DNA of 64,000 nucleotides from Canna indica (GCA_034359265.1 CP136897.1:36505501-36569500), one strand, 5' to 3'; positions 11,336 to 20,140 are shown, counted from the first letter of the stretch. Made by a program: numbers and translations. The notes: generated by a model from the letters alone, not told the origin.

Positions 11336-11432
11336 GGTTTAGGGTTTAGGGTTTAGGGTTTAGGGTTTAGGGTTTAGGGTTTTAGGGTTTAGGGTTTTAG
11401 GGTTTAGGGTTTTAGGGTTTTAGGGTTTTAGG
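11336..11432 (+). repeat. Interstitial plant telomeric repeat tract
   Basis: About 13 units: six TTTAGGG followed by a mixture of TTTTAGGG and TTTAGGG, ending TTTTAGG. The G-rich strand reads left to right. It lies between a protease fragment and a promoter fragment, with TAGG shared at the right junction. Confidence 0.97.
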
Positions 11433-11664
11433 CAGGATAGGAATCTTCCAGAGGAAGCAAAATAATTGAGTGCGGGTGCGCTTGGGGCCCCATCGTCCAC
11501 TCATACTATTTGCTTTTCTTAAAGATATTCCCTTCGTACATAATACAGTGACACGATAATACTTTACAGCACGCTTAGGCTACTTTACAGCACACTTGGA
11601 TTCGTTCTTATCTTTCTTTACAGCACCTTTGGATTCGTTCTTATCCATGATTGACAGCATGTGG
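11429..11664 (-). promoter_or_regulatory. Inverted, TATA-less copy of the viral promoter
   Basis: Reverse complement of 13643-13871, containing the same GTGCTGTAAAG repeats. It is cut just upstream of the TATA box, where the telomeric tract is attached, so as it stands it has lost its core promoter. Confidence 0.88.
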
Positions 11665-12272
11665 GGACGCCCGGAATTAATACCATCATCAAGAGGGTTG
11701 GAAACAGCAAGATTTTCTCGAAATTTGACCTAAAATCGGGTTTCCACCAGGTTGCAATGGACCCGGAATCTATACCCTGGATAGCATTCATTGTTCCAAG
11801 CGGGCTATTTGAATGGCTAGTAATGTCGTTCGGTCTCAAGAACGCCCCAGCAATATTCCAACGAAAGATGGACCAATGTTTCAAAGGTACTGAAAAATTC
11901 ATTGCTGTTTACATCGATGACATACTAGTGTTTTCAAATACAGAAGAAGAGCATGCTGAGCATCTCAAGAAGATGCTAGAAATTTGTGAGAAATGGGGCC
12001 TCGTTCTCTCGCCTACAAAGATGAAGATAGCAGTAGACGAGATCGAATTTCTGGGAGCAATCATCGGAAGAAATAAGATAAGGCTCCAACCCCATATTAT
12101 CAAAAAGATTGCCTCAGTTGATTTGGAGAAACTAATGAACAAGACAGGTCTGAGAGCCTGGCTGGGAAGAGAGGTCTTGTTATGTTACCAGGGGGGTATG
12201 GCGCGCCAGGTAGGGGCAAGTATATCTACAATTATTATCCTGAAGACAGTTTCTATTATGGTTCACCTCTAA
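11661..12272 (+). pseudogene. Reverse transcriptase fragment
   Basis: Viral sequence spans 11665-12168. The RT palm region begins at PGINTIIKRVGNSKIFSKFDL, contains the catalytic YIDD (bases 11910-11921), and ends at LRAWLG, where unassigned sequence follows. RT copies the pregenomic RNA into DNA. This copy reads MSFGLKNAP where the copy at 17344-17744 has MPFGLKNAP, a change in a conserved motif. The N-terminal fingers, the thumb end and RNase H are missing. The first codons and the last ~35 codons of the open frame are not RT. Confidence 0.9.
12169..12222. other. Unassigned filler between viral fragments
   Basis: 54 bp containing GGCGCGCC that I could not match to another part of the block or to a recognisable viral protein. 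It could be an otherwise unrepresented viral part or host filler DNA. Confidence 0.5.
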
Positions 12273-12625
12273 GAGAAGCAAACTTACCATTCTGGGATGA
12301 TTTCCTAGATGACTATATGCAAGAAAAGGAAGAGGAAGAGCTAATAGAACCACAGCTGAAGAAGATTCAAGAAACGTTCGAAAGGAGCGTATCTATTCAA
12401 GAAACTCCTGAATCATCAGGAAGTAAAGGGAGGGAAGTCGGACAACAAAGGGGCGAATACCAGAAAGCCATAAGAAAAATGCTTGAAGAAACTGACGAAT
12501 TCTTTAAAGCGTTAGGAAGACAAAGTTATGATGAAATGATATGGCAACCCGATGAACTCCTTGAAGAATTAAAACAACAAGAATCTCATGAGAAGGGCAA
12601 AGGCCCAGCAGAAGATGATGACTGA
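12223..12625 (+). pseudogene. ORF3 C-terminal tail with natural stop
   Basis: Encodes the acidic polyprotein tail from YNYYPEDSFYYG to KGKGPAEDDD and TGA at 12623-12625. It begins at a junction, so it has no start of its own; an open frame runs into it from 12182. A - strand copy at 9674 onwards differs at Pro/Ser in ELIEPQ. Confidence 0.82.
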
Positions 12626-12689
12626 AACCAAAGGGGAAGCGGATGACCCCTCACTAACGTCCGCCTAAATAATTATTTTTACTTATTTG
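12626..12689 (+). other. Intergenic viral sequence after ORF3
   Basis: Matches 20143-20206 in front of ORF1. If the join to the ORF3 tail is original, ORF3 ends less than 100 bp before ORF1. It breaks off at TTATTTGAT. Confidence 0.65.
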
Positions 12690-12904
12690 ATGATTTTAAC
12701 CTCTGTAGCTAGTTCGTCCAATTGTTCCTTAATTTTGCAAGTGAGTTGAATTAAGGTGTTTAGCTGCTTAAAAATAATTTCAGATTGTTTGCTAGTAATT
12801 GAGGCCGGTTTAATGAAGCCTTCAGCTGGAGAGCCAAGAGCTTCTGTGGCTTTAAGAGCTTCCTGATAAACGGAACTTGCCGCTGTCAGGTTCCAATCGC
12901 TCAT
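12683..12904 (-). pseudogene. ORF2 N-terminal fragment
   Basis: The first ~72 codons of ORF2 from MSDWNLTAASSVYQ to the coiled-coil-like QLDELATEVKI, then a join to intergenic sequence. Badnavirus ORF2 products are small nucleic-acid-binding, virion-associated proteins. The full version is at 15574-15978. Confidence 0.85.
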
Positions 12905-13130
12905 AAAGATAAGAAATCTAAATACTAGATATACTTGGCGGGCTTAATCTGCCGGGATTGCGAACGTATGGGAAATCTTCTCCTTCAGCGGGTACTGTTA
13001 TCCCCTTTATCGTCTATCCTAGTAGATTTAGGCCTTAAAGTATCTCGAGTATAGAGATTAAATATCAATAGAACTTAGGTTAATCGATATAATAATATCA
13101 ATAAAATCTTCTTGCATCAGTAGGGCTTAA
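12905..13130 (-). other. Non-coding viral sequence upstream of ORF2, rearranged
   Basis: The first ~50 bp equal the sequence before ORF2 at 15979 and 22070. Bases 13009-13075 are an inverted partial copy of 16080-16145 (around ATCTACTAGGATAGACGATA). No gene is seen. Confidence 0.6.
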
Positions 13131-13167
13131 TCGTGTAGATATACTTGGAAGCTAACAATAGACTCTT

Positions 13168-13596
13168 TCAGATCGTGTAGGTAATGCTCTGTCTTGCACT
13201 GTTGATCATTCGGTGACATTGTTGCAGATTGCTGATATGCCTTGTAATGACTTCAATTGTGTCTGTTTCCCATTTGTAAATTGAGTCATTCTGTTCAATC
13301 CTTGCTTTCTGAAGAAAACTCATGGCTAGGAGTTTTTCTAACTCCGAAATTGTCACTAAAATTTGGTCTAAGTGCAATTTTTGTATTTTCTCAGCCCATT
13401 TTGTTTCTTGTTCATTCGTTCTGGGCTTCTTGTATAGAACCTTACCAGTCAGGCGTTCTAACTCCTTCATTCCCACGTTTGCTTCTGCGACTCCTCCAAG
13501 CACGGCCCAATGCTGGGCACTGGAAATACTCTTCTTGGTCGCCCAAAGAGTTTGGCGACTTGTGATGGCCTGGTGTTGTAGCTTATCGAATATCAT
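13168..13596 (-). pseudogene. ORF1 protein, C-terminus replaced
   Basis: A 142-codon frame from MIFDKLQHQ to SARQSI, followed by four residues (TYTI) from an RNase H fragment (13131-13185). Badnavirus-type ORF1 products are virion-associated proteins of about this size with unclear function. The other copy is at 20225-20605 on the + strand; GGVAEANV here is GGVTEANV there. The upstream leader is replaced by an ORF2 piece, so normal expression signals are missing. Confidence 0.8.
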
Positions 13597-13642
13597 CTTC
13601 TACAAAAGCTAAAGATCGGAGAGTCTTCAGCCAGAAAACCAC
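13597..13642 (+). pseudogene. Short ORF2 fragment next to promoter
   Basis: About 46 bp of ORF2 (KLKIGESSARKP) in + orientation, joined to the promoter segment with CCAC shared at the junction. Confidence 0.7.
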
Positions 13643-13984
13643 ATGCTGTCAATCATGGATAAGAACGAATCCAAAGGTGCTGTAAAGAAAGATAAGAACG
13701 AATCCAAGTGTGCTGTAAAGTAGCCTAAGCGTGCTGTAAAGTATTATCGTGTCACTGTATTATGTACGAAGGGAATATCTTTAAGAAAAGCAAATAGTAT
13801 GAGTGGACGATGGGGCCCCAAGCGCACCCGCACTCAATTATTTTGCTTCCTCTGGAAGATTCCTATCCTGCCTATATAAGGCAACTTAGACAGAGTTGTA
13901 GAGACAGACTGGCATAACCAGACAGTTCCTACTTCTCTCAAGAGTGTTCTAGCTTTCTTATTTCAGAGTGTTTGTAAGCTTTCA
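13643..13984 (+). promoter_or_regulatory. Pararetroviral promoter with TATA box
   Basis: Contains TATATAA at 13873-13879 after a GGGGCCCC-containing stretch, and upstream a 33-bp direct repeat (GATAAGAACGAATCCAA at 13658-13674 and 13691-13707) with GTGCTGTAAAG at 13677-13687, 13710-13720 and 13731-13741. Caulimovirid pregenomic RNA promoters have this layout of TATA plus repeated upstream elements. The predicted start is about 25-35 bp after the TATA box. Any transcript would run into - strand fragments, that is antisense to the ORF3 and ORF2 pieces at 13982-15978. Confidence 0.78.
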
Positions 13985-15577
13985 AGTTCTAAATAGAAGC
14001 TTCCAGTTCATATTATTCAAAGTCTTGCATAATCCTGCGCCGTGAACATATTGATCCTTCATTGATGGCGTGACATGTTTCAGGGGTCTGTCTTGTATTG
14101 AAAGATCAGGATTTATTACGTCTATCTTGCAAGTGACCTGATTCTTTTCCCAGTGGGCTATTGGGTTATCCCCAATGTAGCCTTGATCCCTTAATCTCTG
14201 TAACAAGGGTTTGAACCTTCTATGGAATCTCTCTGATTCTTTGGCTTCGTAGTGACTTGTGGTGGTACTGAGTATGTCTATACACTCGTCTTCTGTCAGC
14301 TCAAATTCTTCTAACGCTGCTTTTGCTGATAACTCTGCATCAGCCCTGGTAGATATTGTAGTGAGCTTCTTATAGAATGTTATTGTCTGATCCTCTATTC
14401 TAAGTCCTCCCTTCATTGCTCGGATGAAGTTACATCCGATCAACATCTGAATTCCGTCCTTTTTACTCATAGGGAATGAGTAAGTGAAGGGGATAGGGAA
14501 CTTATTCTCTTCAATAACCATATTGTACAGCCTGTTTAGGATTCTTTTTCCTTGGGGCTGATCCACTTTGTTTGCAGTAGTGGCATATTCTTGCGGCAGT
14601 TGTTGCTCAAAAAGCTTATGAGCATTAATTCTTTCTTCAGGCTCCTGAATTTTTAGCTTTCTCTGTGCAAACTTCATTACTTCTTCGTCTGGGGGGAGCT
14701 CTGTGTTCTCTGTCATAGGGAATTTTCCTTTTCTTTCCCTAATATCTTCTTGGAGACTTAGGTTGTGAAATTCCTCCTCTAAGTCTTCTATTTGTTGCTC
14801 CTCGAGAGTTTTGAGCTTATCCTTGAGAGTTTCATTTTCTGTCTTCAGTGCCTGATTCTCTTCTTTGACGAACTTGTTTTCCGTCAACAAATAATTTGCA
14901 TAATCAAGTAATTCTCTAATCAAGACATCTTTATCTTGATACTGCGGGAAATTCTGCTTGATAGCATCGCTATCCGGCTCATTCAGATCAACTGATAGCA
15001 CGTCCCAATCGTCTGGGAGCTCAAGATTGTCAACTATCGCTGCTCTAGCGATGTTTCCCAGCTTCTTCTTGCATTCTCTAGCATAGTGGCCTTCTTCGCC
15101 ACAAATGAAGCATTTACACTTCTTCATTCTCTCCGAATATTTTCTTCTAAAGACTCTTACATGCGACTCATGAGGCTTTCCCTTGTAGTTTTTAGCCTTC
15201 CTTAGGCTATATTTCTTGGTTTTCGAGTAGTAGCCTGGAATTGGAACTTTGCTACATATTGAGAGGTCTGTCAGGCTTCGTTGGAAAGCTGCCCTCTTGC
15301 ACTGGTCTTCTATGTACTGACAGATGAAGTGGATTCTGGGTACTACACCTATTGTGTTACCCGGGTGTTTGAGCTTGAAGGCGTTCTCTAATTCCTTCCC
15401 AATTACTGGAGGTAGTTTTCTGAAGATCTTTTCTGATAATTCAGGGGAGATATATTGTCGGTAGCTTCTGATCTGGTCGTCGATAGTTGGTTGTCTATTG
15501 TCGTTGCCGGCTATCGACGGTCTCGGTGCTAGTACTTCAGTTCTTGAAGAGGTGGAAGCCCTGTTAGCTGCAGTCAT
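13982..15577 (-). pseudogene. Chimeric 531-codon ORF3 derivative
   Basis: Begins at the natural ORF3 start (MTAANRASTSSRTE), whose ATG overlaps the ORF2 stop. From N to C terminus it contains the ORF3 N-terminus (about 1-40), coat protein with CCHC knuckle (about 42-205), a Glu/Lys-rich coiled-coil linker (about 210-350), the protease C-terminal half (about 353-390) and the linker to RT, then about 20 residues of another viral piece. The movement protein, the second cysteine-rich motif and the protease DTGA are deleted, yet the frame is kept across every junction. The protease join at TACAATATGGTT uses ATG common to both sides. Confidence 0.85.
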
Positions 15578-15978
15578 TGTTTTAGCTTGGCTTTTTCCTG
15601 TTCAAAGATTAGTTTTGGGTCCTTGAACACGTATAGTGTTCCTGGAGGTTTTGGTTGTGGTTTTCTGGCTGAAGACTCTCCGATCTTTAGCTTTTGTAAG
15701 TCTCGGGCTAAAGAGTCTATTGAATCAGAGATTGTCTTTGGGGCTACTGTTTTACTTTCTTTGAGGATTTTAACCTCTGTAGCTAGTTCGTCCAATTGTT
15801 CCTTAATTTTGCAAGTGAGTTGAATTAAGGTGTTTAGCTGCTTAAAAATAATTTCAGATTGTTTGCTAGTAATTGAGGCCGGTTTAATGAAGCCTTCAGC
15901 TGGAGAGCCAAGAGCTTCTATGGCTTTAAGAGCTTCCTGATAAATGGAACTTGCCGCTGTCAGGTTCCAATCGCTCAT
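15574..15978 (-). CDS. ORF2 protein, complete copy
   Basis: A complete 134-codon ORF from MSDWNLTAAS to KAKLKQ, the only full ORF2 in the block. Badnavirus-type ORF2 proteins bind nucleic acid and associate with the virion. The middle (about residues 45-75) is heptad-like (LNTLIQLTCKIKEQLDELA) and the C-terminus is Lys/Pro-rich, as expected of that role. Its TGA overlaps the ATG of the downstream ORF3 derivative (ATGA), a compact arrangement typical of the group. Partial copies lie at 12683, 17042, 18344 and 22119. No promoter faces it in the right direction here, so expression is doubtful. Confidence 0.85.
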   Translation of the reverse strand: MSDWNLTAASSIYQEALKAIEALGSPAEGFIKPASITSKQSEIIFKQLNTLIQLTCKIKEQLDELATEVKILKESKTVAPKTISDSIDSLARDLQKLKIGESSARKPQPKPPGTLYVFKDPKLIFEQEKAKLKQ

Positions 15979-16022
15979 AAAGATAAGAAATCTAAATACT
16001 AGATATACTTGGCGGGCTTAAT
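15979..16022 (-). other. Sequence before ORF2 start
   Basis: Short AT-rich leader before the ORF2 ATG, shared with 12905 onward and, inverted, with 22075-22118. It breaks at GGCGGGCTTAATC. Confidence 0.65.
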
Positions 16023-16255
16023 CGTGTAGGTTAAGCTTATCGAATATCATCTTCTGTAAGGATGGGATATTTAATCTCATCAATAAAATCTACTAGGATA
16101 GACGATAAACCTAAATCTCTATAATATACTCGAGATATCAATAAGGATGGGATATCATCTTCTGTAAGGATGGCCTTAAAGGATGGGATGGGTACTGATC
16201 CTCCAAGGTGGTTATAGCTTATCGAATATCATCTTCTGTAAGGATGGCTTGGATA
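16023..16255. other. Patchwork of tiny viral non-coding fragments
   Basis: At least six short pieces. CATCTTCTGTAAGGATGG occurs three times (around 16046, 16155 and 16229), each with part of the ORF1 start region (inverted). Bases 16080-16145 invert 13009-13075. No ORF is supported. Confidence 0.65.
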
Positions 16256-16332
16256 TTGTGGTTTTCTGGCTGAAGACTCTCCGATCTTTAGCTTTTGTAA
16301 GTCTCGGGCTAAAGAGTCTATTGAATCAGAGA
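16256..16332 (-). pseudogene. ORF2 internal fragment
   Basis: About 77 bp matching ORF2 from the SDSIDSLARDLQKLKIGESS region; joined to + strand RT sequence. Confidence 0.75.
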
Positions 16333-16384
16333 TACCCTCAACGATAACACTTACAAAGATCAGTACAGTTTACCCGGAATTAAT
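16333..16384 (+). pseudogene. RT N-terminal fragment
   Basis: About 52 bp encoding NDNTYKDQYSLPGIN, the RT segment just before the piece at 11665. In-frame continuation stops at the next junction. Confidence 0.75.
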
Positions 16385-16686
16385 TTCGTTCTCCAGTTGT
16401 TTTCCGTAGATCCCCAAGTCTGGTCTTTTGCTTCGGTAGGAGTGGTGACTACTAAAATTGTTTCTTCATAGTCACTGCTTGTCCACACAACAAATGCTGT
16501 GTCATATGGAAGATCCATTTGCTCAAGAAAAAGGGTGTGAGCTGTGCCAGATTCTCCTTCGGAGAATGAACAGATAGCATCGCTATCCGGCTCATTCAGA
16601 TCAACTGATAGCACGTCCCAATCGTCTGGGAGCTCAAGATTGTCAACTATCGCTGCTCTAGCGATGTTTCCCAGCTTCTTCTTGCA
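16385..16686 (-). pseudogene. Coat C-terminus and region before Cys-rich motif
   Basis: Encodes NIARAAIVDNLELPDDWD through FLEQMDLPYDTAFVVWTSSD to NNWRTK, that is from behind the CCHC knuckle to just before the second cysteine-rich motif. An open frame starts internally at 16614. The same region is on the + strand at 18727-18900. Confidence 0.8.
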
Positions 16687-17041
16687 TTCATTCCAATATG
16701 CAGGTGCTGTAATCCCTCCTGTACTAACGTTGAGTAGCTCTGGTCAGTAATAAAGGGAAGTTCAAGTTGGGCACCTTATGTTACCAAGATTCGTTCATCG
16801 GAATAGTGCTGGTAGACCCGATGATTTCTCTCAGCCCAGCCTGCTTGGTAAAGTGTTTCGGCAGGAACTTGCTGGGCACGCTGATATTGGGATATCGTCA
16901 ATTCAGCGTTTGGGTCAACTTGAGACTCGAGACTTCGGTTGAAGCCTCGTCTTCTTGTTGAGTTGTGGACTCTTCTTTGGAGTTCGTGCCTTAAGCGGTT
17001 GCTAAGGCGGTAGCTTCTGATCTGGTCGTCGATAGTTGGTT
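16687..17041 (-). pseudogene. ORF3 N-terminus / movement protein start, with stop codon
   Basis: The - strand frame runs from QPTIDDQIRSYR through an Arg-rich stretch to AERNHRVYQHYSDERILVT and, after an in-frame TAA (16776-16778), to LPFITDQSYSTLVQEG and LHIG. This is the pattern of a badnavirus ORF3 start leading into the movement protein. It is the only copy of this part in the block, so the stop cannot be checked against another copy. The N-terminal MTAANR portion is not attached here. Confidence 0.65.
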
Positions 17042-17727
17042 GGGTCCTTGAACACGTATAGTGTTCCTGGAGGTTTTGGTTGTGGTTTTCTGGCTGAAGA
17101 CTCTCCGATCTTTAGCTTTTGTAAGTCTCGGGCTAAAGAGTCTATTGAATCAGAGATTGTCTTTGGGGCTACTGTTTTACTTTCTTTGAGGATTTTAACC
17201 TCTGTAGCTAGTTCGTCCAATTGTTCCTTAATTTTGCAAGTGAGTTGAATTAAGGTGTTTAGCTGCTTAAAAATAATTTCAGATTGTTTGCTAGTAATTG
17301 AGGCCGGTTTAATGAAGCCTTCAGCTGGAGAGCCAAGAGCTTCTGTGGCTTTAAGTATGTAGCTCCTGGCGTAATTCAGAATTCCCAGCCAGGCTCTCAG
17401 ACCTGTCTTGTTCATTAGTTTCTCCAAATCAAATGAGGCAATCTTTTTGATAATATGGGGTTGGAGCCTTATCTTATTTCTTCCGATGATTGCTCCCAGA
17501 AATTCGATCTCGTCTACTGCTATCTTCATCTTTGTAGGCGAGAGAACGAGGCCCCATTTCTCACAAATTTCTAGCATCTTCTTGAGATGCTCAGCATGCT
17601 CTTCTTCTGTATTTGAAAACACTAGTATGTCATCGATGTAAACAACAATGAATTTTTCAGTACCTTTGAAACATTGGTCCATCTTTCGTTGGAATATTGC
17701 TGGGGCGTTCTTGAGACCGAACGGCAT
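17002..17727 (-). pseudogene. Chimeric RT-ORF2 ORF
   Basis: 241 codons starting at MPFGLKNAPAIF of the RT palm, with catalytic YIDD and the region up to LRAWLGILNYARSYI, then fused in frame to ORF2 from KATEALGSP to near its C-terminus (FKDPTNYRRP). RT sequence extends upstream to about 17744. The fusion is a product of rearrangement, not a viral arrangement. In this RT copy the MPFGL motif is intact. Confidence 0.85.
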
Positions 17728-17744
17728 TACTAGCCATTCAAATC

Positions 17745-18088
17745 AAGCACTGAAGACAGAAAATGAAACTCTCAAGGATAAGCTCAAAACTCTCGAGGAG
17801 CAACAAATAGAAGACTTAGAGGAGGAATTTCACAACCTAAGTCTCCAAGAAGATATTAGGGAAAGAAAAGGAAAATTCCCTATGACAGAGAACACAGAGC
17901 TCCCCCCAGACGAAGAAGTAATGAAGTTTGCACAGAGAAAGCTAAAAATTCAGGAGCCTGAAGAAAGAATTAATGCTCATAAGCTTTTTGAGCAACAACT
18001 GCCGCAAGAATATGCCACTACTGCAAACAAAGTGGATCAGCCCCAAGGAAAAAGAATCCTAAACAGGCTGTACAATATGACGATATGA
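17745..18088 (+). pseudogene. ORF3 coiled-coil linker fragment
   Basis: The + strand encodes NQALKTENETLKDKLKTLEE and the following acidic segment through RILNRLYNMTI, the linker that precedes the protease. It ends at a junction just before the protease core. Copies on the - strand are at 14523-14957 and 20616-20946. Confidence 0.83.
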
Positions 18089-18343
18089 AGAGATAGTAGG
18101 GATAGCCGATGACCCACAGAACATCACCTCCCAAGTCAGAAGAATGGTTCTACTGGAGGATCCTACAACGGGATCAACAGATGAGCAGAATAGGGCATAC
18201 GAAGATTTAGAGAGACTCACATGCTCTAACGTCAAAGACCTTTTTGAATTTCTCAACGACTACAAGGCACTTGCCTCGAAATCAGGGAGGATGTATATCT
18301 CCCCTGAATTATCAGAAAAGATCTTCAGAAAACTACCTCCAGA
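18079..18343 (+). pseudogene. Coat protein N-terminal fragment
   Basis: The + strand frame encodes EEIVGIADDPQNITSQVRR through EDLERLTCSNVKDLFEFLND to EKIFRKLPP, the region just before the coat piece seen at 11128. It is fused in frame to ORF2 at 18344, giving a 180-codon chimera (18144-18686). Confidence 0.82.
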
Positions 18344-18685
18344 AGCTCTTGGCTCTCCAGCTGAAGGCTTCATTAAACCGGCCTCAATTACTAGCAAACA
18401 ATCTGAAATTATTTTTAAGCAGCTAAACACCTTAATTCAACTCACTTGCAAAATTAAGGAACAATTGGACGAACTAGCTACAGAGGTTAAAATCCTCAAA
18501 GAAAGTAAAACAGTAGCCCCAAAGACAATCTCTGATTCAATAGACTCTTTAGCCCGAGACTTACAAAAGCTAGAGATCGGAGAGTCTTCAGCCAGAAAAC
18601 CACAACCAAAACCTCCAGGAACACTATACGTGTTCAAGGACCCAAAACTAATCTTTGAACAGGAAAAAGCCAAGCTAAAACAATG
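18344..18685 (+). pseudogene. ORF2 C-terminal fragment with natural stop
   Basis: ORF2 from EALGSPAEGF to KAKLKQ and its stop. LEIGESS here is LKIGESS elsewhere. The ATGA overlap with the ORF3 start at 18683 is kept. Confidence 0.85.
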
Positions 18686-19270
18686 ACTGCAGCTAACAGG
18701 GCTTCCACCTCTTCAAGAACTGAAGAAGGAGAATCTGGCACAGCTCACACCCTTTTTCTTAAGCAAATGGATCTTCCATATGACACAGCATTTGTTGTGT
18801 GGACAAGCAGTGACTATGAAGAAACAATTTTAGTAGTCACCACTCCTACCGAAGCAAAAGACCAGACTTGGGGATCTACGGAAAACAACTGGAGAACGAA
18901 GATAACTCTACCTGAAACGATGGAAAACTGCGTACACAGATGGGAGGATAACCAAGATGAAATTACTCCAGGATGTGAACGTTGCACTTGTTGCAAAGAG
19001 TTTACAAACCCCAAGATGAGAGCACATTGCCGAAGTTGCCAACTAACGGTATGTCCCATGTGCTCACGTTTCGTTATTGGAAGAAAATTGCATATTATTA
19101 AGCAGAATTTCCCGCAGTATCAAGATAAAGATGTCTTGATTAGAGAATTACTTCTTCAGCAGTATCATGATGCGGAGATCCATGCATGCATGGAAACGCT
19201 CAGCTTACATAGAAGACCAGTGCAAGAGGGCAGCTTTCCAACGAAGCCTGAAAGACCTCTCAATATGTAG
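18683..19270 (+). pseudogene. ORF3 start fused to the second cysteine-rich motif
   Basis: 195 codons from the natural ORF3 start (MTAANRASTSSRTE), which is joined at once to the region between coat and protease. That region holds a cysteine-rich motif (bases 18974-19063, CERCTCC then CRSCQLTVCPMC), a hallmark of badnavirus-like polyproteins, followed by NFPQYQDKDVLIREL of the linker. The frame ends in out-of-frame coat sequence. It is the only copy of the cysteine-rich motif apart from a fragment of about 19 bp at 20597. Confidence 0.85.
19150..19198. other. Unassigned filler between viral fragments
   Basis: About 49 bp with CCATGCATGCATGG that match no other part of the block. Origin unknown; perhaps an otherwise absent viral segment. 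Confidence 0.5.
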
Positions 19271-19563
19271 CAAAGTTCCAATTCCAGGCTACTACTCGAA
19301 AACCAAGAAATATAGCCTAAGGAAGGCTAAAAACTACAAGGGAAAGCCTCATGAGTCGCATGTAAGAGTCTTTAGAAGAAAATATTCGGAGAGAATGAAG
19401 AAGTGTAAATGCTTCATTTGTGGCGAAGAAGGCCACTATGCTAGAGAATGCAAGAAGAAGATGGGAAACATCGCTAGAGCAGCGATAGTTGACAATCTTG
19501 AGCTCCCAGACGATTGGGACGTGCTATCAGTTGATCTGAATGAGCCGGATAGCGATGCTATCT
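19199..19563 (+). pseudogene. Coat protein fragment with CCHC knuckle
   Basis: The + strand coat piece from YIEDQCKRAAFQR through the CCHC knuckle (bases 19410-19451) to DLNEPDSDAI. KKKMGNIA here is KKKLGNIA in the other copies. An open frame enters it from 19167. Confidence 0.87.
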
Positions 19564-19702
19564 GGTAACAAGGGTTTGAACCTTCTATGGAATCTCTCTG
19601 ATTCTTTGGCTTCGTAGTGACTTGTGGTGGTACTGAGTATGTCTATACACTCGTCTTCTGTCAGCTCAAATTCTTCTAACGCTGCTTTTGCTGATAACTC
19701 AT
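19564..19702 (-). pseudogene. Short duplicate of protease-RT linker
   Basis: About 136 bp that repeat 19891-20023 in the same orientation, joined at GATAACTC/ATAACTCC. Confidence 0.8.
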
Positions 19703-20140
19703 AACTCCTATCTGTAGAAGGCTTTTAATATGCTTGTCATATTGATCCTTCATTGATGGCGTGACATGTTTCAGGGGTCTGTCTTGTATTGAAAGATCAG
19801 GATTTATTACGTCTATCTTGCAAGTGACCTGATTCTTTTCCCAGTGGGCTATTGGGTTATCCCCAATGTAGCCTTGATCCCTTAATCTCTGTAACAAGGG
19901 TTTGAACCTTCTATGGAATCTCTCTGATTCTTTGGCTTCGTAGTGACTTGTGGTGGTACTGAGTATGTCTATACACTCGTCTTCTGTCAGCTCAAATTCT
20001 TCTAACGCTGCTTTTGCTGATAACTCTGCATCAGCCCTGGTAGATATTGTAGTGAGCTTCTTATAGAATGTTATTGTCTGATCCTCTATTCTAAGTCCTC
20101 CCTTCATTGCTCGGATGAAGTTACATCCGATCAACATCTG
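19703..20140 (-). pseudogene. Protease C-terminus to RT start
   Basis: Encodes MLIGCNFIRAMKGGL through the linker to SMKDQYDKHIKSLLQIGVM. Third long copy of this region, again on the - strand. Confidence 0.85.

Noticed and set aside
11336..11432. True chromosome end
   Set aside because: The tract is under 100 bp and has viral sequence on both sides, so it is interstitial.
12182..12222. A 147-codon ORF starting at 12182 taken as a complete gene
   Set aside because: Its first codons are filler sequence; only the part from 12223 is viral polyprotein tail, so the ATG is accidental.
13880..13990. Primer-binding site complementary to initiator tRNA-Met
   Set aside because: I looked for TGGTATCAGAGC and its reverse complement after the promoter and elsewhere in the block and did not see it; the relevant leader part seems to be missing.
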